This document shows positions 32,389-43,687 of a DNA stretch of 64,000 nucleotides, piece after piece. The notes under the pieces were generated by a model, which worked only from the letters and a program-made list of their open reading frames with translations, was not told the origin of the DNA and did not search any database. The stretch is taken from NCBI GenBank assembly GCA_037127315.1, contig JBBBDQ010001156.1:1203501-1267500 (forward strand). Reading direction: 5' to 3'. A program made the translations under genes and the position numbers. Origin of the DNA: Ascarosepion bandense (Eukaryota; Mollusca; Cephalopoda; Sepiida; Sepiidae). Each line of letters begins with the position of its first letter. Positions within the stretch are counted from its first letter, which is position 1.

Positions 32389-32880
32389 CATTTTGAGGTG
32401 CTCAACAAAATTCAAAGGACAATTTTGAATGACAGCTCGACTTCAGTCACTTTCTCACCGTCGGGATGTGCCTTACGTCTGTCTTTTCTACAAATATTTT
32501 ACGGTTTATTCTCTGACGATCTTAGCTCACTGGTTCCCCCTCTACATGAATTTACTAGTGCCCTGGACTGGCAACTAGGTCTCACCTTTTTACAGCGAAA
32601 ACAGTCAAATGCAACCGCGACTTCTACTTTCTTTTCTCGCATTTCCCGCGTTTGAAACTCCCTTTTATACACTTGCTTCCCTGATAGCTATAATTTCCAA
32701 GAATCTGCGCACCGTCAATTGTCATCTTTTGTCCCCACCAACTGATTCCCATCTTTTTCTTATCCTTTCTCCGAAGCCCATTGTATCTAGTTCTTTCTGT
32801 TTGTTTTTCTCTCTTATAAGCCCTATGCATTAGTGACTGTCTTGCTTGGTGTGAAAGTTTTAAAATAAAATAAAATATAT
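32389..32880 (+). mobile_element. LINE 3' fragment
   Basis: Plus strand: LNKIQRTILND, the SLVPPLHEFT block, and a tail ending TTGCTTGGTGTGAAAG and AAAATAAAATAAAAT. Confidence 0.85.
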
Positions 32881-32892
32881 CTGAAACCCCAA

Positions 32893-33095
32893 TGGAGTAG
32901 ATAGACTAAACTATCGCCCGGTTCACACTCCACCCACGTCTATTGTACAGGTGTAGGGGCCCATCCCTAGTTCCCTGTTCAGGATGTGGTTTCCGGCTTT
33001 CTTTTTTCCAATCTTTTCAGTCGTACGTAGCCCCCTGCCCATCAGTGGCGTTACCGCCTTGCTCGGGGTGATATGATTAAAAAAAAAAATAGACA
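32893..33095 (+). mobile_element. LINE 3' end, variant tail (copy 3)
   Basis: Begins 'ccaatggagtagatagact', contains CACTCCACCCACGTCTATT, and ends CGCCTTGCTCGGGGTGATAT and poly(A). Near-identical to copies 1 and 2. Confidence 0.8.
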
Positions 33096-33834
33096 ATTTG
33101 TAATTGTCAGAATACCACGTTTACGAGTCAATCCAACCGACTGCTTGTCACGCGGGACCCGGCTTTCGCATTCTTTAACACTTATCATCACAATTCTTTA
33201 TCAGTGTACTTCTTAAGCTATAGTAAACGATAAGTATAAATAGAGATTTAACCAGGACACATCTGAAAAGAAATCGAGATACCAACGGCAGTTTAATCAA
33301 AAGTTTCTTGAAAATTAATTGAAACAACTGCTTTAAATTCTTTTCTTTCACCATATGGTTAGTTTTAGATACACTGGAGTTGCAGAGCGTAATTGATGTC
33401 TATTTATATCATAAGATTAGGTCATTTAACTCAATTTTCGAGTTGAATGATGAAAATTGTTTGGCCTTGAAAAATAATGCTTCATCCGTGACTGCATCGA
33501 AATTTATCACGTCCAGACATTATTGTCTCGACTGTCGATTAGTTGTTCTACGGCCATTGCCTGCGCTGGAAATTACTCCAAGGAAGTGTAAGAAAATCAT
33601 AATACCGTATAAAACACAGGCAGGTCTTACAGAGAGATCGCGGATATTGTTGGTGTCAGCCTTTTAACTGACAGTCGTGTCATCAAAAGGAAGAAACAAA
33701 CTGGATCCCTCAGTCCGGAAAAGTAAAGGAAAATGTGGTCGGAAGAGAAAAACAATACGAAGAGACGAGGTATACGTGATCAGAGTAAGTGTAAAAATAA
33801 CCCCTAGGAATACGTTATTCGTTTTGCTTCAATT
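33096..33834. other. no gene recognised
   Basis: Open stretches at 33380-33667 and 33677-33877 (plus) have no recognisable domain. No repeat copies seen in the window. Confidence 0.4.
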
Positions 33835-34390
33835 AATTTGCCCAAGGGTGTATTTGCCGTGCTTCTTCAAGACGTAGGTGATCATGACCCTCGCATTCCC
33901 CTAAGATTTGTAGCTAGTAACGCCTTTTCTCTTGGTATATCTCTCAAATCTTACTCTGCCATTTACTTGCTCAATCTCGTCAAGTACATCCTGCGTTGCT
34001 TTCCCCAGTCTCCCTTTCATTCTATCCGCCATGTGTGTATCAGATTCGCTAAGCTCTCCTTCCTCAATACTCGTCCCAAAAACTTCAGTTGTTTCTTTCT
34101 GATGTTAATTTTAAGTATAAAATTCCTTTTTATTTCAATCCTATTCAAAACATTATCGTTGCTCAGACCATGGTATCCTCAGCATCCTTCTGTAGAACCA
34201 TATTTCGGTGGCTTCAAGTCTTTCTTTCATCTTTGAGGATATCGTCCAGTATTCTCTGCCATATAAAAAGGCAGACATCACATAACACTTCAGTATTATT
34301 TTCTTTGTCTCCAACAAAATTTTCTTGTCTCTTAATACTCTGCTTAGCTATTAGAACGCATCCTTGGCCATGCCAATACGCATTTGCTAA
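33835..34390 (-). pseudogene. RTE-type LINE, 3' fragment
   Basis: Minus strand, broken frames: PKYGSTEGC, NDNVLNRIEIKRNFILKI, RKKQLKFLGRVLRKESLANL, KGDWGKQRRMYLTRLSK and EKALLATN. These are the RTE C-terminal landmarks (MxTKRxL, KFLGHxMRKxxLENL, GKxRDRGKQRxTYL). Confidence 0.8.
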
Positions 34391-35124
34391 TTTTTGCTGG
34401 TTGCAAAAACGAGAAACCGACTCAACTTACAAGAGTGGGAGAAAGTGTTTCAAACATTTCTAAAGATATCGGCAATTATGCTTTTCTTTGTTTAATGGCG
34501 GTCAACTACTTTTGGTCATTTATTGCCGAAATGTAATTTTTGGGAAGGTTGAACAATTTGTTTTTACAAAAATCTATAGCTGGTAATTTATTTTTTAAAT
34601 CTATACTTTCAGAGTTTTGATCCCAAATTTTTTAGTTCACTATCTGTCAACCCTCACAGGTGCTACCATCCTGAACCAAGAACAACAACAATTAAGAGGT
34701 GATTCCACGCTCCCTACAGACTCCCGATTAGGGGTTTTGCTACAGGATATAATTTATCGTCACGCTAAGGGCAAGATATGAAAAAAAAGTATTTTGTATT
34801 TATTTAGCTATCTTTTTTTTCTTTTTTTTTTTGTCACAGCAATTATTCTGGAAGAAATAAGTTCTCTTTAATAATAAGATATTTGACCTGACTATATGCA
34901 TTCTATATATAAAAGCTGAGGTGAATTTTCCGTTTTTGGTCATTTGCGTTAGTTGTTCTTGAATTTAATTTACTAATTTAGAACGTGTCTGTTCGTATTT
35001 TGGTTTTATGTTTTCGGCATTGGAATAAGTGGCCTGTAATAGGTTAGTTTCCTTTCTCTCTTTTATACTTTGTTCAGATTTCACAAACTTATACTAAGAT
35101 AAAAATTAACAATTTACTATCATT
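34391..35124. other. no gene; part resembles the 484-bp insertion at 3.8 kb
   Basis: About 34600-34720 shares in reverse 'ggtagcacctgt' and neighbouring words with 3897-4060. Otherwise AT-rich. Confidence 0.4.
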
Positions 35125-35395
35125 CAGTCAGTTACGTGCCATAGGTAATACACGCTTGGCTGATCATGTCTCAAAAGAAAGAAGACTGAGTCATTTTCCC
35201 TCAATAGTTTGTTATTTGCCAACTAAGGCTATATAACATAATTTGTCCTACTATTTAAACCATAGCTTGATGGAAAAGAGACGGATTAATACCTTTCCCA
35301 AGGGTGTTTGCGCGCAAGTGAATGCAACGAATACAACTGGAATTCGAACTCGACTCTCCGATTTCTTGTTCCAGGCCACTGCACCACAACGCACA
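35125..35395 (-). mobile_element. SINE (family A)
   Basis: Minus copy with short deletions in the body. Possible eroded target repeat (aatttactatcatt / aacttaccactatt). Confidence 0.8.
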
Positions 35396-36022
35396 ACTTA
35401 CCACTATTAACTCACTATTAAATTTAATTATAATCGTATTTCACACTCGTGCAAGGTACAGTTTAAATTCTACCCTTTACCTTTCATTCAAAGTCGTCAC
35501 ATTCGTTCTATTTGAGATAGAACTGATTGCCTACCTACCTGGGGTTGTTACCTCAATAAAAGCACACAGCCTCCTGTACTGTGTACAGCTTAATAGAAGT
35601 ATATACGTTAACCTACCGACCGGTTCGTACTAATCCCACGTCTAGAGAACACAGGTATATCCCTGGTTTTCTGATTAAAGTGCAGTTTTTCTTTCTTCCA
35701 TGATCTTAACGATTTTGACTGTCCTAAATGTTTAGTGATCGGATTGGACAGAATTTTTTATTTTTTTTATTTTTTTATTTTTTTAATTTTTTTATTTATA
35801 TTTTATTTTTTTGTGGGCACCAAGCAGGCATTTTTTTTTTTAATCATCTCACCCCAAGCAAGGCATTCTACTGCCACTATTGCGCATGGGGCTACATAGG
35901 GGAAGGTAAAGAGAAGGAGTGGATAGACATAGGGAATGTCAGGAGAAAGGTGACAGATGAGTAAGGATAGCGAGGATGAGGGTCGGGCAGATGGGAAGAG
36001 TGCTTGATAGAATGGGAGCAGG

Positions 36023-37444
36023 TTAGTGTGTTAGGAGGTGTGTATTGACCTTACATTTAAACTCCTGGAGATTGTAGCCGTCGGGGAAGCAATCGTTTGG
36101 AAGAGAATTCCACAGTCGGGAAGTGCGAGGAAAGAAACTGTTGGAGTAGAAGTTACGGCTGCATTTTATCGGTTTCACTGTAAAAGGGTGGGATCTAGTT
36201 GCTAATCTAGTATCTCGTGCAAATTCGTATTTAGGGGGCACCAGTGATCTCAGTTCATCGGAGCAGAAGCCGTGAAAGTATTTATAGAAGAGACACAGGG
36301 AAGCCACGTCTCGCTGGTGGGAGAGAGACTGCAGGCGGTATGCCAAATCGGTATTTATCACATTACAGACCCTCCTCTGAACCTTATCGAGAAGCCCGAG
36401 GAGAACAGCAGGGGCACCCGACAAGATATGGCAGCAGTATTCAATGCACGGGCGGATGGTAGATTTGTAAATGTGCAGGATAGATTTAGACGGAAAAAAC
36501 TTCCGGGCCCTACACAGAGAACCGACTTTCATAGCAGCGGATTTAGCAATGGATTCGATATAGTCAATCCATTTGAGGTCCGCTGAAAGTGTGAGACCAA
36601 GGAGGCGTAGTGTTTTACTCTCTGGGAGGCAAGCCTGGTCCATGCTAATGGGAGGTAGGTGAGATTGTCGATGATGGTTAATTGACAGTAGCTTCGTTTT
36701 AGAAGCATTAAAATTTACTAGCCATTTCTTACCCCAGTCCAATATGGATTGGAGGTCTTTTTCAATCTCGGCTGCGAGTTTAGCTTTGACGCCTACACCA
36801 GATTTTTGTTGGAGGCGAGAGTAAACTGTGGTGTCATCGGCGTACAAACCTATTTGGGTTCTTATGGAATCAGGGAGATCATTAATATATATCGGGAAGA
36901 GTGTAGGACCTAAGATGGAGCCTTGGGGGACACCTGCGTTTGTATGGTAGTTCTGAGAGGCATGTCCGTTTAATACCACTTTCATTGTGCGGTTAGAGAG
37001 GAATGACTGGATTAGTTCAAACAAATGTCCAGTTATACCATAGCTCCGCAGTTTACATAGAAGGCCAGCATGCCAAACTCTGTCGAACGCCTTAGATATA
37101 TCCAATGCAACGGTTCGAGCTTCGCCATTCCTGTCGAGTGCCTGGTATATGTACTCGGTGATGGTCGTTAGCATATCAGCAGTAGACCTGGTGAAGCGGA
37201 AACCATATTGCTTGTCCGAGAAGAGCCTGTGTGCTGTGAGATGCTGAACCACCTCGGCGTTGATAATGGCTTCGAACACTTTGCCAAAGATCGGAAGAAG
37301 GCTGATAGGGCGGTAATTTGCAGGGTCAGAGGGTTCTCTAGTGTTTTTAAATATAGGAACTATAGAGGAAGATTTCCAACAGGCAGGAAAGCAGGAAGCA
37401 GAGGTTGTAGAGCTTAGAAAGGATAGAGGAGAGTTCAGGGGCAC
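36023..37444 (-). CDS. LINE reverse transcriptase, 473-codon open frame
   Basis: RNA-dependent DNA polymerase of a Jockey/CR1-type retrotransposon. Motifs in order: PANYRPISLLPIFGKVFE (RT1), QYGFRFTRSTADML (RT2), VALDISKAFDRVWHAGLL (motif A, catalytic Asp), GVPQGSILGPTLFPIYINDL (motif B), GLYADDTTVYS (motif C, intact YADD), KTKLLSI (motif D), then the LLGLTLSADLKW, STIRPCIEYCCH and SRLWNSLPNDCFPDGYNLQ C-terminal region. The listed Met is only the first in frame; the real protein began upstream in the linker and endonuclease, now frameshifted. This is the only retroelement frame here with all RT catalytic residues. Confidence 0.85.
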   Translation of the reverse strand: MPLNSPLSFLSSTTSASCFPACWKSSSIVPIFKNTREPSDPANYRPISLLPIFGKVFEAIINAEVVQHLTAHRLFSDKQYGFRFTRSTADMLTTITEYIYQALDRNGEARTVALDISKAFDRVWHAGLLCKLRSYGITGHLFELIQSFLSNRTMKVVLNGHASQNYHTNAGVPQGSILGPTLFPIYINDLPDSIRTQIGLYADDTTVYSRLQQKSGVGVKAKLAAEIEKDLQSILDWGKKWLVNFNASKTKLLSINHHRQSHLPPISMDQACLPESKTLRLLGLTLSADLKWIDYIESIAKSAAMKVGSLCRARKFFPSKSILHIYKSTIRPCIEYCCHILSGAPAVLLGLLDKVQRRVCNVINTDLAYRLQSLSHQRDVASLCLFYKYFHGFCSDELRSLVPPKYEFARDTRLATRSHPFTVKPIKCSRNFYSNSFFPRTSRLWNSLPNDCFPDGYNLQEFKCKVNTHLLTH

Positions 37445-38200
37445 ATTTCTTTAAGACTATGGTTGGGATTCCGTCACCACCGCTCGCTTTGTGAGGGTCA
37501 AGTTTTAAGATTATTTTAGAGACAAGCGAAGGTGTAATGTGGACATCATTCAGTTGTGCCTCGGTTCTAGGTGAGAAGGCGGGTGTAAAACCTCTAGATG
37601 AGTCCAGACTCGAATTGTTCGAGAATCTGCGGGCAAAACATTCAGCCTTATCTGCTGGGGAGGTGAGGACCTCACATTTGTTGATTAGCGGGGGTATTGT
37701 GGACTTGCTCTTGTTAAGTACTCTTTTACAGAGTCGCCAGTAGTCTTTAGAGCCGAATTTAGAGCATGCTATGCGTTGCTTCATTCTGGCAGCAAACAAC
37801 ATCTTAGCTTCGTTAAGTATCCTTTTACACTTATTACGAGCTGAAGTGAAAAGGCGCCTGTTTTGTTCCGACGCATAGTTACGATAGAGTCGGAAGAAAT
37901 GATTCCGGTGGGCAATGGCAGCCGAGCAAGCGGGTGAGAACCATGGAGACGAATGAGATTTAAGCTGGAATTTCCTAGCAGGGATGAAGGCATCGATGCC
38001 AGCCTTAACCCAGGAGGAGACCTCGGATGCACATTCTTCGATGGGAAGACTAAAGACGTTGTTCCAAGGGATGTCACAGTGGAAGTCTCGGAACGAATCC
38101 CAGTCTGCTCTTTGATAGCAGTAGGATATTCTACTTGTCTTATTTTATCTCCTGCACAGAGACTGGTAGCAATAAGATCGAAATCTATTAGCACTTGAAC
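37400..38200 (-). pseudogene. LINE linker region upstream of the RT
   Basis: Frames give NHFFRLYRNYASEQNRRLFT-like codons, ARMKQRIACSKFGSKDYWRL, LINKCEVLTSPADKAECFAR, HITPSLVSKIILKLDPHKAS and GGDGIPTIVLKKCAPELSSI. The last leads into the RT but in another frame. Confidence 0.8.
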
Positions 38201-38599
38201 GGTCTTCTCTGATCAACAGCTGTATAATATCGGGAAATATGCAGTGATTATGAGTAACGGTGAGTAACTCTGAGGCCACATTATTCTGTAGTGTTAGCTA
38301 ATTTTCTGCCCTGTTTGTTTCACCTCCGACGATAGTAAGTAATTATTTTGGCTTTTTCGTATTTGTGGTTTCTCTTATTTTTTTATTTTATTTTTCTTTA
38401 TTTCCGTGTGATTTTCTCTTCCATCTGTTTGGTAAAAGGACGAATTAATGGCGTGTTTTTTCACACCGTTCGAAGATCACGATTCAATCAAAAGATAATT
38501 TAATTCCAAAGGAAACAATTCATCAAATGGTCGGCGACTGAACCGGCCGACCGATCCACTTCTTTTAGTGCTAGGAGAGTGCTTAAAACAAATGTAGGA

Positions 38600-39015
38600 A
38601 GACAAGATTTACTAGACTAGCCACTAGGTCCCACCCTTTTACAGTGAAACCGATCAAATGTAACCACAATTTCTATTCCTTTAGCTTCTTTGTGCGCACT
38701 TCCCGCCTCTGGAATTCTCTTCCGTATTCTTGCTTCCCGACAGCTACAATCTCCAAGAATTTAAATGCATTGCCACCTCTTATCTCCTTGACTCGAATCC
38801 TTTCCCTGACAACCCTTGTATCATGTTCTTACTCCGTTCGACTCTACTCTCATGCAGTCCTCGTCACACCAGCGTTCTTATGCTGTTCTTACCCATTCAT
38901 TGACACCCCAAATAACTTGTTTCTATTTCTCATCACTCATCTCTTATGTAACCCCCTGCGCACCAGTGGCAGTCTTGCTTTGCTTGGCGTGAAATGATTT
39001 TAAAAAATTTAAAAA
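38600..39015 (+). mobile_element. LINE 3' fragment
   Basis: Plus strand: KPIKCNHNFYSFSFFVRTSR, LWNSLPYSCFPTATI, 3' UTR and a tail with 'cgcaccagtggcag' and TTTGCTTGGCGTGAAATGAT, then A-rich. Confidence 0.85.
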
Positions 39016-39302
39016 AACAAATGTATTTAAGAGTGTAAGAAATCCTGATAAGTAACAGGTCAGCTATTCGGGTTTCAATGAAAACACCGTAAAGCAACAT
39101 ATTCCAAGAATAATCATGACAATAAGTAACACAGGTAAAAGATATAGCAAAGTTCCAAGGAGATCATTTTTAACTCATTAATGGAAGACATAAGCAACAA
39201 GTGTCACTTGACCGCCATCCAGCAACTATTCACCATAAATAAAGAATAAAAGTGACAAGCATCTAGGAAAAGGGATTTTTATCGAGTAACGAGGGAAATG
39301 GA

Positions 39303-39628
39303 TGCGCGTTGTCGTGCAGTGGATATCGACTCGGAACGACAAATCGGGCTGACTAGTTTGAATTCCAGTTGGATTTTTTGCATTCACTTACTTAAATTCC
39401 AGTTGGATTTCTTGCATTCACTTACGCACAAATACCATTGGAAAAGGTATTAATCCGTCTCTTCCCTCCAGTTATGGGTTAAATAATAGGACAAATTGGT
39501 TTCTATAGCCTTAGTCGGCAACCAGTCTACCATAGAAACCAACCTACTGCGGGAAACTCTTCTGCCCAGTCAGTCACGTCTCTTTCGAAACACGGTCGCC
39601 CAAGCGTGTATCACGTATGGCATTGACG
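39303..39628 (+). mobile_element. SINE (family A), plus strand
   Basis: Head GCGCGTTGTCGTGCAGTGGA, B-box-like TAGTTTGAATTCCAG and the full body. A 34-bp internal piece (39362-39395, 'attccagttgga...') is tandemly duplicated. Confidence 0.85.
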
Positions 39629-40136
39629 AAAAGGAGTGAAATGACTATCAGAGAATTGGCTATCAGGTGCCATGGGTCCGTTATCCAGCGTCTGTGCCAA
39701 ACAAGCAGACATAGTAATAGAGACTTGGAATTTAACGACCCTACAGCAATGTCAACAGCTTCAAATTATTTGGATTTCTTGCATTCACTTACGCACAAAT
39801 ACCATTGGAAAAGGTATTAATCCGTCTCTTCCCTCCAGTTATGGGTTAAATAATAGGACAAATTGGTTTCTATAGCCTTAGTCGGCAACCAGTCTACCAT
39901 AGAAACCAACCTACTGCGGGAAACTCTTCTGCCCAGTCAGTCACGTCTCTTTCGAAACACGGTCGCCCAAGCGTGTATCACGTATGGCATTGACGAAAAG
40001 GAGTGAAATGACTATCAGAGAATTGGCTATCAGGTGCCATGGGTCCGTTATCCAGCGTCTGTGCCAAACAAGCAGAAATAGTAATAGACACTTGGAACTT
40101 AACGACCCTACAGCAATGTCAACAGCTTCAAATTAT
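39403..40136. repeat. 367-bp tandem duplication covering most of a SINE and its flank
   Basis: 39403-39769 and 39770-40136 are almost identical. The unit starts inside the SINE body, at 'ttggatttcttgcattcac', and extends about 140 bp into 3' flanking DNA. Confidence 0.95.
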
Positions 40137-40337
40137 CAAGCAAGAAATTAATTGATTAAATGTCAACATTCTAAATGAATAAGAAACTAGTGGCACCGCT
40201 GACTAAGATCACGGAGGAGGAAATTGATAACATTTCGAGTACAAATTACAACGCCAAGGCCTAAATCACAGGAAATCACATTGGCTTGCCTAAATTCTAG
40301 CGTCGAAAAAAGAACAAAATACATTATAAGTTCAGAC

Positions 40338-40851
40338 TTCTTCTATGTGCCTTATCCTTTCAGGACGTAGACGATCATGGCTTTCCACGTCTTCCTATCC
40401 CGCTTTCTTCTGTTACACCATGCAACCCTCGTTCCATTATCCACCTGATTAGGTCCTTCAAATATGTTATCCGTTGCTTTTCCCTGTCTCTTTTCCCCTC
40501 TATCTGGCCTTTTAGTATCAGGTTCTCCAAGCCTTCCTTTTTCATTGAATGTCCCAGGAATTTCAGCTGACACTTTCTGATGCTCAGTGTTAATTTTCTT
40601 TTCGTTTCTATCCTTTCCAAAACCTCATCATTGCTCATATGCTTGATCCATGATACACACAGCATCCTTCTTTAGAACCACATTTCAGTTGCTTCAAGTT
40701 TTTCCTTCATCTTTGATGATATTGTCCAGCATTCACTGCCATATTAAAGAACTGACATCACATAGCAACACAGTAATCTCTTCTTTGTTTTTAGCGAAAT
40801 TGTCCTGTTTCTTAACACTTTACTCAACTTGTGGAATGCTTCCTTCGCCAC
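40338..40851 (-). pseudogene. RTE-type LINE, 3' part
   Basis: Minus strand: VAKEAFHKLSKVLRNRTISL, KTKKRLL, YGSECWTISSKMKEKLEATE, RRMLCVSWIKHMSNDEVLER, KCQLKFLGHSMKKEGLENL and KRDREKQRITYLKDLIRW. It ends in the short AGAAGAAG-like 3' tail seen in other RTE copies. Stops occur at two places. Confidence 0.88.
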
Positions 40852-40865
40852 GCCAAGTTCAGATT

Positions 40866-41168
40866 CAGTCAGTTAAGTGCCATACGTGAAACACGCTTGG
40901 CCGATTATGTCTCAAAAGAGACATGCCTGACTGGGAAGATGATTATCCCGCAGTAGGTTGCCATTAGTTCTGCGGTAGATTGGTTGCCAGCCAAGGCTAT
41001 AGAACCCAATCTGTCCTACTATTTAACCCATAACTGGAGGGAAGAGAGGAATTAATACTTTTTCCAAGGGTATTTGTGCGTAAGTGAATGCAATGGATTC
41101 AACTGGAATTCGAACTCTGCTTCCCGATTTCTCGTTCCGAGACGATATCCACTGCACTACAATGCACA
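40866..41168 (-). mobile_element. SINE (family A) with target-site duplication
   Basis: Minus copy flanked by GCCAAGTTCAGATT at 40852-40865 and again at 41169-41182, a perfect 14-bp direct repeat. This fixes the element ends and shows LINE-type target-primed insertion. Confidence 0.92.
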
Positions 41169-41182
41169 GCCAAGTTCAGATT

Positions 41183-41470
41183 AGGGAGCTGAAAAGAGCT
41201 CTGCGAAAAGTGGGCCAAACGGTGGGCACAACGAACTATCAAAATAATTGCCTAATTTCAGGATACCCCATAATGCATCTGAATATATATAGAATCTCGA
41301 GAGGTGACATAAAGAACCACATCCTGATCGATTGTGTAACTGTTAAGAAAAGGTTGAGAAATGATGTACTACTCTGTTAAACGTAGCCAAGCCCCAACTG
41401 CGAGAATGGCCATCTTCTAATATGCTACATTAGTGGAAAACCTACGGAAGTTAACACATCACTCAATAAA
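41183..41470. other. no gene recognised
   Basis: An open stretch to 41380 continues out of the SINE, with no recognisable domain. Confidence 0.4.
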
Positions 41471-41479
41471 AAAATAAAT

Positions 41480-42545
41480 CCCGGGACTAAGTAATAGAAC
41501 AACACGTTTTAGGCAAAATTCGACTTTATTCATCAACATAGTTTCCTTCTCGGATGATACACTGATTTTAACGCTTCTCTAAGAATTAAAAGCCTTTGTG
41601 TAAAATAAGCCTGTGTTTTCGATATCACTTCTTAACTGGAACCAAACCTCTTTAATTGGAGCATTCTTTTGAGGTCTGCAAACAGCCATTAGTCGCTGAG
41701 GGCAAGATCTGGAGAATAAAGTGGATGCGGAAGCTATTCGAAGTGCAATTCATGTAATTTTACCATCGTTGCGATCGACTTCTGACACGGTGCGTTGTCT
41801 TGGTGAAAGGTCACTTTTTTATTTTTCATTTGTGGCCAATTTTTGGCATTTTAGTCCTTAAAACGCACTAATAATGCTATATTCGCTATTGATCGTTCTT
41901 TGTTTCTATAGCTAATCGATGAACAAAATACTTTGCGCATCCCAAAATACAGATGCCAAAACATTGCCTGCAGATGTCTGCGTCTTTGGTCGCTTTGGAC
42001 GGCTTTCACCTGTTGCTGTCCACTCAGCTGATTGCCGATTTGCCTCCGGATTGAAATGGTGGATACATGTTTCATTCATTGTCATATATTTACGCAAAAA
42101 CTTCTATTTATTGTGTTGACACAGTCGAAAACAACGCTCTGAATCGTCGACGCGTTATTTTTTGATCGATTGTAAGCTAACGCGGAACCCACTTTGAACA
42201 CAGCTTTCTCATTGACAAATGTTTACGTAAAATGGTGACAACACTACCTTCTGATATGTTTCTCTGCTATCTCACGCGGCTTCAGTTTACGATCGGCTGA
42301 AACGAGCTGGTGGATTTACGGTGTTTTCCGGGACAACTGCCGATTTTGGGTGAGCTGAGCGTTCAGCATCATTTGTGTCTGTATGACCGCGTTTACAGTC
42401 AGCATACCATTTCTTAACTGTTAACGCAGCAGAATCCGAATAACATTTATGAAGCCATTGCTTTGCTTGAACAATATTTTCCCCATCAGAAAGCAATGTT
42501 TTATTAACACAAGAAATTCAGATTTTTCCATAGTTTTGAAAATTT
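41480..42545 (-). pseudogene. mariner transposase, second family (SETMAR-like)
   Basis: Minus strand: DGENIVQAKQWLHKCYSDSA, VKKWYADCKRGHTDTNDAER (helix-turn-helix region), then YMTMNETCIHHFNPEANRQS, EWTATGESRPKRPKTQTSAG and VLASVFWDA, then TFHQDNAPCQKS and YSPDLALSD. It is a DD34D mariner enzyme. The first catalytic Asp is Asn (MNET for MDET), and the middle of the DNA-binding domain (about 60-80 codons) is deleted, so it is dead. Terminal repeats could not be matched. Confidence 0.88.
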
Positions 42546-43384
42546 ACAACAATAGCTTCACTTAAATAGCAGTCATTATTAAACTAATAGTCAGATTGGG
42601 CCCAAACTTTGTCACGTGTCATTTAAAGAGTTTTACTTCATAAATATTATATAGATATTTTATTTAGTGGCGCCATTTATATGTCAGACCAGGGACTTAC
42701 TGTGATGTGTTAAAGAAGACAAAAAGAACACCTTTACTACAATACGAGATGCTCATGAATGACCCAAGTTGCGAGAAGATATAAATAGGCAGTTAATTAG
42801 GAATAAAATATGAATGAGACTACGAATTCAAAATAGATCAAGATGGGATGTGCAAACAGGTAAGGGTATACAAAACACTGTTAGCTTTACTAGAGTGCAT
42901 AGCTTAGTACAAGAAATTATCGATATTTTTCAGAAAATTAAAAGTTTTCTTATTTAACATACAAAATATCCCCACTATTTTAAAAAACAATTCAATGATT
43001 AAAATAATTAATACTTATTTAATAAAAATGCAATATTCTTTTTGCATATCTTTTCTTTAAGATTTTATATTCATGAATGCAGATTCCAGTTTCACTGTTT
43101 TTGCGAGAACTGTAAACAATTCAAAAGGCCAAAAGATTCGAGCATTTATCATTCGCCATTAAAACGGAAAAAGGAAAGAAAAGTTGAAAAAATATTGTTT
43201 ACTATGAACACTTATAAAATTAAATTAAATTAAAGAATATATTAAACTGCAAATTAGAGTCTTTGTCAAAGTATTTTATCGATTGGTTAGCGAATTTAAA
43301 ATAAACGTAGAGTGTAAATATCGACAAAAATACTTCCGATAAGTTCTTCATCATTTATGTGCCATGTCTCATTAGATTGTATGT
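42546..43384. other. no gene recognised
   Basis: AT-rich sequence with no domain or repeat match seen. Confidence 0.5.
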
Positions 43385-43655
43385 AATCATTGCTCTCCAC
43401 ATCTTTCCCTTTCTTGTAGCTCTTAATAAGTTTTGCTTTTTTATTATTTCTGCTCAAGTGCATCAAGTATGTTAAACGCTGCTTTTCTCTGTCCCTTTTA
43501 TCCTTTAATCTGTGCTGTGAGTACCAGGTTTTTCAAGCCCCTCTCCCACATTACGTGCCCTATAAATATCAACTGCTTTTGCCTGATGTTAAATACAAAT
43601 TTCATTTTTGTTGTGGGTTTATCTCTTTTCATAAAGATGGACTCGTCTATAGTGT
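43385..43655 (-). pseudogene. RTE-type LINE, diverged 3' fragment
   Basis: Minus strand, interrupted: NPQQK..NLYLTSGKSS, CGRGA.KTW, and KDKRDREKQRLTYLMHLSRN. Matches the KRDRGKQRxTYL region of RTE. Confidence 0.65.
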
Positions 43656-43687
43656 ACTTATACTACTGCTATAGAAGCGAGACTAGG

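Larger units (their letters stand above)
35845..38200 (-). mobile_element. Jockey/CR1-like LINE, copy 2 (best preserved)
   Basis: Reading leftward: linker after the endonuclease, RT, C-terminal region, 3' UTR and tail (TTGCGCATGGGGCTACATAG on the plus strand), then T-runs, the complement of poly(A). The endonuclease is missing, so it is 5'-truncated. One frameshift near 37400 separates linker and RT. Confidence 0.92.

Noticed and set aside
39672..39875. Open frames at 39617-39875 as a small gene
   Set aside because: They cross the junction of the 367-bp tandem duplication and contain antisense or sense SINE sequence only.
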